Made by a program: the position numbers and the translations under genes. Shown in pieces: positions 24,147 to 32,549 of a stretch of DNA of 64,000 nt. The stretch's first letter is position 1. The number at the start of each line of letters is the position of its first letter. The stretch is from Arthrobacter sp. Soil782. GTDB lineage: Bacteria; Actinomycetota; Actinomycetes; Actinomycetales; Micrococcaceae. Below the pieces are notes generated by a model. It worked only from the letters and a program-made list of their open reading frames with translations. It had not been told where the DNA came from and searched no databases. The stretch lies in assembly GCF_001428435.1 (NCBI RefSeq), contig NZ_LMSO01000009.1, forward strand, positions 206,086 through 270,085, in the 5' to 3' direction.

Positions 24147-24971
24147 TCATCGGATCACCCTGCCTGAAAGCACAGCGCGCACCTGCTCGAGAACGGCCTG
24201 CTGATTGAACATGATGTCCTCGTAGCTGTAACGCAGTACGAGGTAACCACCGGCGATCGTAGTGTTGTTGCGCTGCAGGTCGCGGCGCAACGCCCTGCGG
24301 TCGGAATGGTAGGCAGCGCCGTCGACTTCCACCACCAGGAATCCCTCAAGGAGGAAGTCGACGCGGCCGACTCCGTTGATGTGCACCTGGGTTTCAACAT
24401 GGAACCCGGCATTTCGAAACAAGATCCGGGCAACAACCTCAATCGCTGAGTCCGCGCAGCCTGTGACCAAGTCGAGTGCCGAACGAGCCTTCCCATTCCG
24501 GTCTCCCTGCAGTCGCTCAAGCAGGAACGACCGCACGGTGTCGCTGCGCCGGAGGGAGCTCTCCACCATGACGGCCGCTTCCATCGGCGGAAGGCAGTGC
24601 AGCGCATGAATCAGTACGTCCACTATTCCGACGAGCGGCAGGTACTCATGCGGCGGGACGGTACGTTCACGATGGTTGGCGAACCCCCCTCCATGGCCAT
24701 GCAGACAGCTGAGGTGGAGGCGACTATGCGGGTTCAGTAGCCACAGACCGTAGTGCCGCGCGGCTGATGCGCAGGTCAGCAGTCCGTTATTGATGAGCGC
24801 GGCCTTGAAATCGTCAGGAGCTTCGGGCAAGGCCAACACCCCCGTGCGCAGCCGCATCATCTCCCCGCGCTTTATAGCGTTGGCGATCTGCCTCTTGCTG
24901 ATACCACGGTCGCGAAGCTTCTGCGTACGAGCGACCAATCCGACACTTCGGAGAACTTCAACGGCATTCAC
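24147..24971 (-). CDS. AbiEi-like N-terminal domain plus DUF559 (Vsr-like) nuclease-fold protein
   Basis: A 274-residue protein. Residues 1-75 contain a helix-turn-helix (SKRQIANAIKRGEMMRLRTG) like the AbiEi antitoxin DNA-binding domain of type IV toxin-antitoxin systems. Residues about 165-274 have the DUF559 / very-short-patch-repair fold with E179-type acidic residue, VDFLLEGFLVVEVDGAAYHS and a conserved R/Q helix, matching the PD-(D/E)XK pattern. No AbiEii toxin gene adjoins, so it is not an obvious toxin-antitoxin pair. The gene is bracketed by two direct copies of a 95-bp palindrome and interrupts the nitrate assimilation region. Its real function is unknown. Confidence 0.8.
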   Translation of the reverse strand: MNAVEVLRSVGLVARTQKLRDRGISKRQIANAIKRGEMMRLRTGVLALPEAPDDFKAALINNGLLTCASAARHYGLWLLNPHSRLHLSCLHGHGGGFANHRERTVPPHEYLPLVGIVDVLIHALHCLPPMEAAVMVESSLRRSDTVRSFLLERLQGDRNGKARSALDLVTGCADSAIEVVARILFRNAGFHVETQVHINGVGRVDFLLEGFLVVEVDGAAYHSDRRALRRDLQRNNTTIAGGYLVLRYSYEDIMFNQQAVLEQVRAVLSGRVIR

Positions 24972-25077
24972 CGCACCAGTGCACCCGCATTGACTGGCGA
25001 ACTCGACCCGTTAGCAGGCTATGTGCACAACGAGACCGAACTTCGCGAATTGTGTAGGGACGGTCAGGCGGACCACC

Positions 25078-25171
25078 TTCCCCGGTTTCCAAAACCTTAA
25101 CCGCGTGTCGAGCGCGGACACGCCGTCAACCAACGACGACGGCGGGAGAACCTGGGGAATACGGCCCGCCT
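25078..25171. repeat. Dispersed palindrome family 3, copy B
   Basis: A 94-bp imperfect palindrome with arms TTCCCCGGTTT and AACCTGGGGAA and a central GACACGCCG block. It is in direct orientation with copy A, 1,027 bp apart start to start, and lies 107 bp upstream of the DUF559 gene start, which is therefore precisely bracketed. Confidence 0.8.
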
Positions 25172-25200
25172 CCCAGCGCGCGGCGGAACGTGGGGGTGGG

Positions 25201-26607
25201 TCAGTGGACGTGCAGGCGGCGCGCGGCCTCCGAGATGGACCCGGTCAGCGACGGGTACACGGTGAACGTGTTGGCCACATCATCCACGTGCAGCTTCCTG
25301 GTGACGGCGAGTGCCAGCGGGAAGATCAGCTCAGACGCACGCGGAGCAACCACAACCCCGCCGATCACCGTCCCCGAGCCCTTCCGCGCGATGATCTTCA
25401 CGAACCCGTCCTTGACGTTCAGCATCTTGGCACGGGCGTTGGTGCTGAGTGAGAGCTTGAAGATGTCGCCCTGGTACTGGCCGGACTCGACGTCGGCTTC
25501 CGAAACACCCACCGAGGCGATCTCCGGAGCAGTGAAGATGTTCGAGGCAACCGTCTTGAGCTTGAGCGGGGTCACGGTGTCCCCGAGCAGGTGCGCCATG
25601 GCGATCCGCCCCTGCATCGCTGCCACGGAGGCGAGCGCCAGGACCCCGGTGCAGTCCCCCGACGCGTACACGTTCGGCGCGGTGGTACGCGAGACGCCGT
25701 CTACCTTGATGTGCCCGGTCTCGGTCAGGGCAACGCCGGCTTCCTCCAGCCCGATTCCCGCGGTATTCGGAATAGCACCAACGGCAACGAGGCAGTGGCT
25801 GCCGTCAACCGTCCGCCCGTCGGACAACGTGACCCGGACACCGTCGCCCATACGTTCGACGCCCTGGGCGCGGGACTTCGAGAGAACAGTCATCCCGCTG
25901 GACCGGAAGACGCCCTCCAAGACCTCGGCGGCGTCGGCGTCCTCACCCGGAAGCACGCGGTCGCGGCTGGAGATCAGCGTCACTTCAGCGCCGAGCCCGT
26001 GATAGGCGGAAGCGAACTCCGCGCCGGTGACGCCGGAGCCGATCACGATCAGGTGTTCCGGAACCTCGGTGAGGTTGTACACCTGCTTCCAGTTAAAGAT
26101 CCGCTCCCCGTCCGGGACGGCGGTGGGAAGCTCGCGCGGGTGGGCGCCGACGGCCAGGAGGATCGCATCAGCCTCCACAATGCTGGTGCCGGCGTCCGTT
26201 TCAACTTCGAGCCGGTGGTTGTCCAGCAGCTTCCCGGTGCCGATGATGATGGTGACTCCGGCCCGCTCCAGCGCCGCCGAAATGTCCTTGGATTGGTCCA
26301 CCGCCAGGTCCAACAGCCGCTGGTTCACCTGGGTGAAGTCCGCGTAGGCCGAGGAGGCATCGGCGAATTTCACGCCAAGGCTGTGGGCATTGGCCACGCG
26401 CGCCATGGTGTCTGCCGTGGCAATGAGTGTCTTGGAAGGAACGACGTCGGTGAGCACCGCTGAGCCGCCGAGGCCGTTCTGCTCCACAATGGTGACCTTC
26501 GCACCCAGCGAGGCAGCGACCATGGCCGCCTCATAGCCGCCCGGACCACCCCCGAGGACTGCGATACGGAGGGCGCTGAAATCCAGTTGACTCGTCACAC
26601 CTGCCAT
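25201..26607 (-). CDS. lpdA: NAD(P)H-quinone dehydrogenase, LpdA type (cysteine-less disulfide-reductase fold)
   Basis: A flavoprotein with the fold of dihydrolipoamide dehydrogenase: FAD motif VLGGGPGGYEAAM near residue 17, NAD motif VIGSGVTGAEFASAY near 190, and FAD site NVYASGDCTGV near 310. The redox-active CxxxxC is replaced by GGSAVLTDVVPSKT, so it cannot do dithiol chemistry. Mycobacterium tuberculosis LpdA (Rv3303c) likewise lacks this pair and reduces quinones, which is the inferred role. The C-terminal dimerisation domain ends EAARRLHVH. It is divergent from the purine nucleoside phosphorylase gene. Confidence 0.88.
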   Translation of the reverse strand: MAGVTSQLDFSALRIAVLGGGPGGYEAAMVAASLGAKVTIVEQNGLGGSAVLTDVVPSKTLIATADTMARVANAHSLGVKFADASSAYADFTQVNQRLLDLAVDQSKDISAALERAGVTIIIGTGKLLDNHRLEVETDAGTSIVEADAILLAVGAHPRELPTAVPDGERIFNWKQVYNLTEVPEHLIVIGSGVTGAEFASAYHGLGAEVTLISSRDRVLPGEDADAAEVLEGVFRSSGMTVLSKSRAQGVERMGDGVRVTLSDGRTVDGSHCLVAVGAIPNTAGIGLEEAGVALTETGHIKVDGVSRTTAPNVYASGDCTGVLALASVAAMQGRIAMAHLLGDTVTPLKLKTVASNIFTAPEIASVGVSEADVESGQYQGDIFKLSLSTNARAKMLNVKDGFVKIIARKGSGTVIGGVVVAPRASELIFPLALAVTRKLHVDDVANTFTVYPSLTGSISEAARRLHVH

Positions 26608-26712
26608 TCTGTCCTATCGGGAACCAGCCCTCAAACGTCCCGACGGCGCCACGCAGTCCCCGAATCATCGCGCCGAAGCCCCGGGCAGGTGGAACAACAC
26701 GCGCTCGACCGG

Positions 26713-26718
26713 TAGGTT
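26713..26718 (+). promoter_or_regulatory. -10 element of a leaderless promoter (purine nucleoside phosphorylase)
   Basis: TAGGTT ends 6 nt before the GTG at 26725, with no Shine-Dalgarno between, matching the arrangement at 9138 and 12502. Confidence 0.5.
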
Positions 26719-26724
26719 GGACCG

Positions 26725-27537
26725 GTGATTGACCAATCCTCGACGGACCCGTTTGCCCTTGCCCGCGATGCTGCGGACCACATTGCCCAGCAGACGTCAG
26801 TAGCGTCCCACGACATTGCCCTGGTGCTGGGCTCGGGCTGGGGTGAGGCCGCCGAGCTCATCGGCGAGACCACGCACACCCTGCAGGCGACGGACATTCC
26901 CGGCTTCGCCGCCCCCGCGGTCGAAGGCCACGTCGGTACCGTCCGCTCCATCCTCACGCCTGCCGGCAAGCGGGCCCTCGTGCTCGGCGCGCGCACCCAC
27001 TACTACGAGGGCCGCGGCGTCCGCGCAGTTGTCCACGGGGTCCGCACCGCCGCCGCCGCGGGGGTGAAGACGCTCGTCCTCACCAACGGCTGCGGCGGAC
27101 TGCAGGAACAGTGGGCCCCCGGCACGCCGGTGCTCATCAGCGACCACCTCAATCTCACGGCCGCCTCCCCGCTTGAGGGCGCCACGTTCGTGGACCTCAC
27201 CGACCTTTACTCTCCACGCCTGAGGAACCTCGCCCGTGAGGTCGACCCCACCCTGGACGAGGGCGTCTACGCACAGTTCACCGGCCCGCACTACGAGACA
27301 CCCGCCGAGGTCCAGTACGCCAAGCGGATCGGCGCCGACCTCGTCGGCATGTCCACGGCACTCGAGGCCATCGCCGCCCGCCACGCAGGCATGGAGGTCT
27401 TCGGCATGTCCCTGGTCACCAACCTGGCCGCCGGCATCAGCCCCATCCCACTCAGCCACGCCGAGGTTCTCGAAGCCGGCCAGGCAGCAGGCCCGCGCAT
27501 CTCCCGGCTCCTCGCCGACATCATCGGCAGGCTCTAA
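26725..27537 (+). CDS. Purine-nucleoside phosphorylase (trimeric type)
   Basis: Phosphorolyses purine (deoxy)ribonucleosides to base and (deoxy)ribose 1-phosphate. The 270-residue protein has VLGSGWGEAAELI (phosphate loop), GKRALVLGARTHYYEG, TNGCGGL, TGPHYETPAEV and IGADLVGMSTALEAIAARHA, all typical of the NP-II trimeric family. The GTG start appears leaderless. The phosphosugar mutase gene starts 2 bp after the stop, so the sugar phosphate released can be isomerised; DeoC is encoded 18 kb away. Confidence 0.94.
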   Translation: MIDQSSTDPFALARDAADHIAQQTSVASHDIALVLGSGWGEAAELIGETTHTLQATDIPGFAAPAVEGHVGTVRSILTPAGKRALVLGARTHYYEGRGVRAVVHGVRTAAAAGVKTLVLTNGCGGLQEQWAPGTPVLISDHLNLTAASPLEGATFVDLTDLYSPRLRNLAREVDPTLDEGVYAQFTGPHYETPAEVQYAKRIGADLVGMSTALEAIAARHAGMEVFGMSLVTNLAAGISPIPLSHAEVLEAGQAAGPRISRLLADIIGRL

Positions 27538-27539
27538 AC

Positions 27540-29255
27540 ATGCAGCCATCCTCCACCGACCTCTTCACCGCCGCCCGCAAATGGGCCACCCAGGACCCGG
27601 ATCCCGAGACCCGCGCCGAGTTGGAAGACCTCCTCGCCCGAGCCCGGAACGACGACGACGCCGGCCAGGCCGCTGCCCTGCAGCAGCTTGAGGACGCCTT
27701 CAGCGGACCGCTGCTCTTCGGAACGGCCGGCCTGCGTGCCGCGCTGGGCCCCGGACCCAACCGGATGAACCGGGTCGTCGTGCGCAGTGCCGCGGCGGGA
27801 GTGGCCGCCCACGCGCTCAACCTGGCGAAAGGCGCCTACGCGCCGCGCGCCGTCGTCGGCTTTGATGCACGCCGCAACTCGCGCATCTTTGCGGAGGAAA
27901 CCGCGGCGATCTTCACTGCGGCCGGCCTCGAAACCTTCCTCATGCCCTCTGAACTCCCGACGCCGGTGCTTGCCTACGCGGTCCGCGCACTCGAGTGCGA
28001 GGTTGGTGTGATGGTGACGGCGAGCCACAACCCGCCGCAGGACAACGGGTACAAGGTGTACCTCGGCGGCCGTGCAGTGGAGGAGACTGCACGCGGCGTG
28101 CAGATTGTCGCCCCGCATGACGCGCAGATCGCCGAGCAGATTGCAGCCGCTGTCGATATCCGACTGGCGCCGGGCTGGAACGTCCTCCCCGAGAGCATTG
28201 AGACGGATTACGTTGCTTCCGTTCTTGCCCTCGCGGACCGGGAGGCGTACCCGTCCCGCGACCTGTCGATCGTGCTGACACCTCTACATGGAGTGGGCGG
28301 GCGGACCGCGCAGAGCGTCCTCGCCTCCGCGGGGTTCGACACCGTACATGTCGTCGAGGAACAGGCCGAGCCGGACCCCACGTTCCCGACGGTCGACTTC
28401 CCCAACCCGGAGGAGCCCGGGGCTCTCGACCTGGCGCTGGCCGCAGCGGCTGATCAGGATGCCGATCTTATTCTCGCCAATGACCCCGACGCCGACCGCG
28501 TTGCCGCCGCTGCGAAGGACCCTGCGACGGGTGAATGGCGGATGCTGCGCGGGGATGAGACGGGCGCGCTGCTCGGCCTTCACGTGGCGGCCCGGCTCGC
28601 GGACGAGGCGAAGCAGGGAGCCGTCTTCGCCAACTCGATCGTCTCCTCGCGACTGCTCGGCAGGATCGCGGACGCCTCCGGAATCAGCCACGCCGAGACG
28701 CTCACGGGCTTCAAGTGGATCTCCCGCGTTCCGGACATCACCTACGGCTACGAAGAAGCACTCGGCTACTGCGTGGCTCCGGAACTGGTGCGGGACAAGG
28801 ACGGCCTGTCCGCGGCCCTCCTGCTGGCCGAGTTCGCCGCCGCCTGCAAAGCCGAGGGCAAGACCCTCTTCGACATCCTCGACGAACTGGCACTCGTCCA
28901 CGGCCTTCACGTCAGCGATCAACTGTCGGTGCGGGTAGGCAGCCTGGGGTTGCTGGGAGCCATGATGAACCGCCTTCGTGAGGCGCCGCCGTCGTCGTTT
29001 GCGGGTTCAGATGTGGTGGTCGAGGAGGACCTGGCTGAAGGCGTCCATTTGCCGCCCACCGACGGACTGCTCTACGTCACCCGGGACGACACCCGGGTGA
29101 TCATCCGCCCCAGCGGCACCGAACCCAAGCTCAAGTGCTACCTGGAGGTCATCGAACCGGTGGATTCCGCGGCAGAGGTAGCGGACGCGAAAGCAACAGC
29201 GCGGACCCGGCTCGATGCCGTGATCCGCGATGTTGAGGAAGCGCTCGGGCTCTAG
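27540..29255 (+). CDS. Phosphosugar mutase (phosphoglucomutase/phosphopentomutase family)
   Basis: An alpha-D-phosphohexomutase superfamily enzyme of 571 residues. Key blocks are the phosphoserine loop TASHNPPQDNGYKVY (about 160), Mg-binding NDPDADR (about 318), the sugar loop GYEEALGYC (about 400) and the phosphate loop RPSGTEPKLKCYLE (about 522). It lies directly behind purine nucleoside phosphorylase, which suggests conversion of (deoxy)ribose 1-phosphate to the 5-phosphate; glucose phosphate may also be a substrate. It is convergent with nirD and their stop codons overlap within 4 bp. Confidence 0.92.
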   Translation: MQPSSTDLFTAARKWATQDPDPETRAELEDLLARARNDDDAGQAAALQQLEDAFSGPLLFGTAGLRAALGPGPNRMNRVVVRSAAAGVAAHALNLAKGAYAPRAVVGFDARRNSRIFAEETAAIFTAAGLETFLMPSELPTPVLAYAVRALECEVGVMVTASHNPPQDNGYKVYLGGRAVEETARGVQIVAPHDAQIAEQIAAAVDIRLAPGWNVLPESIETDYVASVLALADREAYPSRDLSIVLTPLHGVGGRTAQSVLASAGFDTVHVVEEQAEPDPTFPTVDFPNPEEPGALDLALAAAADQDADLILANDPDADRVAAAAKDPATGEWRMLRGDETGALLGLHVAARLADEAKQGAVFANSIVSSRLLGRIADASGISHAETLTGFKWISRVPDITYGYEEALGYCVAPELVRDKDGLSAALLLAEFAAACKAEGKTLFDILDELALVHGLHVSDQLSVRVGSLGLLGAMMNRLREAPPSSFAGSDVVVEEDLAEGVHLPPTDGLLYVTRDDTRVIIRPSGTEPKLKCYLEVIEPVDSAAEVADAKATARTRLDAVIRDVEEALGL

Positions 29256-29620
29256 ACGCGCACTTCCACCATTCCGTTGATCACGCGCGTCGGGAAGCTT
29301 CGCAGGGCCGTCCCGGATCCCGCTGCGGGTTCGCCGGAATCCAGGAAGTAGACCTCCTTGTGCAGGGGCGAGGTGATGGTGAACCTCTGCCCGCGTGAGC
29401 CGACAATTCCGCGTGCCATGACCTGTGAGCCGCTGACCGGGTCGCGGTGCGATACCGCGAACACCGTCGCCGAATCCACCCGGAACAGCGCCACTTGACG
29501 GCCCTGAATCAGCGCAGCTTCTCCCCAGCACAGCTCTAGGTCCTCAAGCCGGCAGATGGGATACCAGGTGCCGTCGTCGAAAGCAGCGAGCGCCGGTGTG
29601 TGATCGAGTTGCAGAGTCAT
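29252..29620 (-). CDS. nirD: Nitrite reductase small subunit
   Basis: A 122-residue Rieske-fold protein of the NirD family. It begins with an Ala/Asp-rich head followed by WYPICRLEDL, and has VFAVSHRDPVSGSQV and SPLHKEVYFLDSGE. As in other NirD proteins the CxH...CxxH Rieske ligands are absent, so no iron-sulfur cluster is expected. It partners NirB in NADH-dependent nitrite reduction to ammonium. Unusually for this family it is divergent from nirB rather than downstream, with the 271-bp gap between them. Confidence 0.9.
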   Translation of the reverse strand: MTLQLDHTPALAAFDDGTWYPICRLEDLELCWGEAALIQGRQVALFRVDSATVFAVSHRDPVSGSQVMARGIVGSRGQRFTITSPLHKEVYFLDSGEPAAGSGTALRSFPTRVINGMVEVRV

Positions 29621-29699
29621 GAGTCTCCCCGTTCGGATTGCCTGATCAGTTGCGATTACCTGGTCAACTGAGCCTGCATCCGACGCTACGAACGCCGCG

Positions 29700-29735
29700 T
29701 TACGCGCTCCCGCCCGAAGTGTTGCGGGCGCGTAA
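29700..29735. promoter_or_regulatory. Inverted repeat in the nirD-nirB divergent gap
   Basis: TTACGCGCTCCCGC (29700-29713) and GCGGGCGCGTAA (29724-29735) form a near-perfect dyad with a 10-nt loop and a 2-nt bulge. Its central position between the divergent genes suits a shared operator. A shorter dyad CAGTTG-N12-CAACTG lies at about 29648-29671. Confidence 0.45.
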
Positions 29736-29775
29736 AACGCACCTCACCGGGACCCCGACCACCGGTGAGTGTGAA

Positions 29776-29802
29776 GTTAATCTTCGTTTACATAAGCGAA
29801 AT
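29776..29802 (+). promoter_or_regulatory. Candidate nitrogen-control pentamer array upstream of nirB
   Basis: GTTAA, TTTAC and GAAAT follow at 11-bp steps, like the poorly conserved array upstream of narK; both share CGTTTACA. GlnR or the NnaR-like protein encoded downstream could bind. Low confidence. Confidence 0.3.
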
Positions 29803-29891
29803 CGCGGGGCAACTGGGCGTCCGTACGCTCGGTACCTAAGTGCGGCAGCCGGCTGAGTTCGGAAGCTGCAAAGCGGCGAAAGGTACCTCTC

Positions 29892-32549
29892 ATGAACACG
29901 CAACAGATCCTCGTTGTCGGCGGCGGGCCGGCAGCCCACCGCTTTGTCGAGGCCATGGTGTCCCGCGGACTGGACGGCTTCACCGTCACCGTCCTCACCG
30001 AGGAGAGCTGGCTGCCGTATGACCGGGTTGCCCTCAGCCAGGCACTGCTCGACGACGTCGACCTCACCCTGGGCGAGGCCGCCATGTGGGAGCACCCCGC
30101 CATCACACTCGCCACCGGCTCCCGCGCGACGACGCTGGACCGGGAAGCCCGCACGGTCACCACCGAGGCCGGCGACGTGTACCCCTATGACCAGCTGGTT
30201 CTCGCCACCGGCTCCAATGCCGCACGCCTGCCGCTTCCCGGCATGGAATCGGCGCATGTCTACCGAACGGTCGACGACGTCCGCACTCTCCGCGCGGAAG
30301 TCGCCCGCCTCACGGAGGAGTATGGGCGGACTATCGACGCCGTCGTCATCGGTGGCGGCCTGCTGGGCCTCGAGGCCGCGGGCGGCATGCAGTCCCTCGG
30401 CGCCAACGCCGCCGTCATCAACGGCGCCCCCTGGCTCATGAATACCCAGCTGGACCAGGGTGCCGGGCAGGCCCTCGACCGGCTGATCACCGCCAAAGGG
30501 CTGACCGTGCACGGGGGCGTCTTCCCCGCCGGCTTTGTGCTGGAGGACGGTCGGATGACCGGGGTCGACATGGCCGACGGTCGTCGGATCCCGGCTGACC
30601 TGGTGGTTGTCGCGGTCGGTGTCCGCGCCCGCGATGAGCTCCCCCGCGACGCCGGACTGACCATGGGTCCGCGCGGCGGCGTGGTGATCGACGACGCCTG
30701 CGCCACCGAGGATCCGAGTATCTGGGCCATCGGCGAGGTGGCCTGCTTCGAGGGCATGTGCCTCGGTCTCGTGGCCCCGGCGAACACCATGGCGGAGATC
30801 GTCGCTGACCGGCTGCACGGCGGCACCGCCACTTTCCCCGGCTTCGATACCGCCACCAAGCTCAAGCTCTCCGGCGTGGAGGTGGCCAGCTTCGGTGACG
30901 CCTTCGCGAAGACCGAGCACAGCCTCGAAATCGTGTACGCGGACCCTGCCCGCGGCCTCTATCAGAAGCTCGTGGTCACCGATGATGCCAAGACCCTCCT
31001 CGGCGGCATCTTCGTGGGCGACGCCTCCCCGTACACCGCTCTCCGCCCGCTCCTGGGCCGCGAGTTGAGCGCCGAACCCGGCGCGTACCTGTCCGCGGCC
31101 GGCGGCGGCGACGCGCCCGACACGGAGCTGCCCGACGACGCCATCCTCTGCTCCTGCAACAACGTCTCCGCCGGCTCCATCCGCGACGCCGTCAACGGCT
31201 GCGGCACCTGCGAGGGCTCCGAACCGGTCCGTGAACTCAGCCCGCTGAAGGGCTGCACCAAGGCCGGCACCGGCTGCGGATCCTGTGTGCCAATGCTCAA
31301 GAAGCTCCTCGAGGGCGAGCTGACCAAGAGCGGTATCGAGGTCTCGAAGGCACTCTGCGAGCACTTCACCATGTCCCGCCCGGAGCTCTTCGAAGCCGTC
31401 CGGGTGCTGGAGCTCGACAGCTTCGAAGGCATCATCGAACGCTTCGGTGTCCCCGAATCAGGGATCCTCGGCTGCGACATCTGCAAGCCCGTCATCGGCT
31501 CGATCCTCGCCTCGCAACGCGCCGAATACGTGCTCGACGGCGGCCGCGGCATCCTGCAGGACACCAACGACCGCGCGCTGGCCAACATGCAGAAGAACGG
31601 CACCTATTCGGTGGTGCCGCGCATCCCGGGCGGCGAAATCACGCCGCAGAAGCTCGGCGTCATTGCCAAGGTGGCCCAGGACTTCAACCTGTACACGAAG
31701 ATCACGGGCGGCCAGCGCATCGACCTGTTCGGCGCCCGGCTCGAGGAGCTCCCCGAGATCTGGAAGATCCTCGTGGAGGCAGGCTTCGAATCCGGGCAGG
31801 CGTACGGCAAGAGCCTGAGGACCGTGAAGTCCTGTGTCGGCTCGACGTGGTGCCGCTTCGGGGTGCAGGATTCGGTGGCCATGGCCATCCAGCTGGAGCT
31901 GCGCTACCGCGGCCTGCGCAGCCCGCACAAGCTGAAGTTCGGCGTCTCCGGCTGCGCCCGCGAGTGCGCGGAGGCCCGCGGCAAGGACGTCGGCATCATC
32001 GCCACCTCGGACGGGTGGAACCTGTACGTAGGCGGCAACGGCGGCGCTACCCCGGCGCACGCGCAGCTGCTCGCCAAGGACCTCGACGACGACACCCTCA
32101 TCCGCTACATCGACCGCTACCTCATGTACTACATCCGCACCGCCGACCGGCTGCAGCGCACGGCCGCGTGGCAGGCAGAGCTCGACGGCGGCCTGAAGCA
32201 CGTCGAGGACGTCATCATCCACGACTCCCTCGGCATCGCCGACGACCTCGAATCCGCAATGGCCCGGCACATCGACAACTACGAGGACGAGTGGGCTGCA
32301 ACCCTCAAGGACCCCGAACGCCTGCGCCGGTTCCGCTCCTTCGTCAATGCCCCGCATGAGAAGGACAACTGGATCGCCAACGTCCCCGAACGCGGCCAGA
32401 TCCGGCCCGCCACCGACGCCGAACGCGCAACTGCGCAGGGCGGCACCGGGCCGGTGCTGCTCGGCGCCGGCATTCCGGTCCGCAGTGGTCTGCCGGAAGG
32501 ACTGCCGGAGTCTCGGGAAACAATGGAGACGCTGGAGGCAGCAGAATGA
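29892..32549 (+). CDS. nirB: Nitrite reductase large subunit (NADH-dependent, siroheme)
   Basis: Reduces nitrite to ammonium with six electrons from NADH. Domain order: FAD/NAD disulfide-oxidoreductase fold (1-400; VVGGGPAAHRFVEAM and VIGGGLLGLEAAGGM), a BFD-like [2Fe-2S] domain with C420 and C422 (CSCNNVSAGS) and GTGCGSC, then ferredoxin-like and sulfite/nitrite reductase domains. The siroheme-[4Fe-4S] ligands are C648, C654 (CVGSTWCRFG), C688 and C692 (GCARECAEARGKD). At 885 residues it is full length. The Shine-Dalgarno lies in GAAAGG. cobA overlaps its stop (ATGA), coupling enzyme and siroheme supply. Confidence 0.95.
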   Translation: MNTQQILVVGGGPAAHRFVEAMVSRGLDGFTVTVLTEESWLPYDRVALSQALLDDVDLTLGEAAMWEHPAITLATGSRATTLDREARTVTTEAGDVYPYDQLVLATGSNAARLPLPGMESAHVYRTVDDVRTLRAEVARLTEEYGRTIDAVVIGGGLLGLEAAGGMQSLGANAAVINGAPWLMNTQLDQGAGQALDRLITAKGLTVHGGVFPAGFVLEDGRMTGVDMADGRRIPADLVVVAVGVRARDELPRDAGLTMGPRGGVVIDDACATEDPSIWAIGEVACFEGMCLGLVAPANTMAEIVADRLHGGTATFPGFDTATKLKLSGVEVASFGDAFAKTEHSLEIVYADPARGLYQKLVVTDDAKTLLGGIFVGDASPYTALRPLLGRELSAEPGAYLSAAGGGDAPDTELPDDAILCSCNNVSAGSIRDAVNGCGTCEGSEPVRELSPLKGCTKAGTGCGSCVPMLKKLLEGELTKSGIEVSKALCEHFTMSRPELFEAVRVLELDSFEGIIERFGVPESGILGCDICKPVIGSILASQRAEYVLDGGRGILQDTNDRALANMQKNGTYSVVPRIPGGEITPQKLGVIAKVAQDFNLYTKITGGQRIDLFGARLEELPEIWKILVEAGFESGQAYGKSLRTVKSCVGSTWCRFGVQDSVAMAIQLELRYRGLRSPHKLKFGVSGCARECAEARGKDVGIIATSDGWNLYVGGNGGATPAHAQLLAKDLDDDTLIRYIDRYLMYYIRTADRLQRTAAWQAELDGGLKHVEDVIIHDSLGIADDLESAMARHIDNYEDEWAATLKDPERLRRFRSFVNAPHEKDNWIANVPERGQIRPATDAERATAQGGTGPVLLGAGIPVRSGLPEGLPESRETMETLEAAE

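Noticed and set aside
24147-24971. Type IV toxin-antitoxin pair (AbiEi/AbiEii)
   Set aside because: Only the AbiEi-like domain is present, fused to DUF559; no nucleotidyltransferase toxin gene adjoins.
29700-31364. 554-codon frame on the minus strand opposite nirB
   Set aside because: Antisense to nirB in its own conserved domains; composition typical of a shadow frame.
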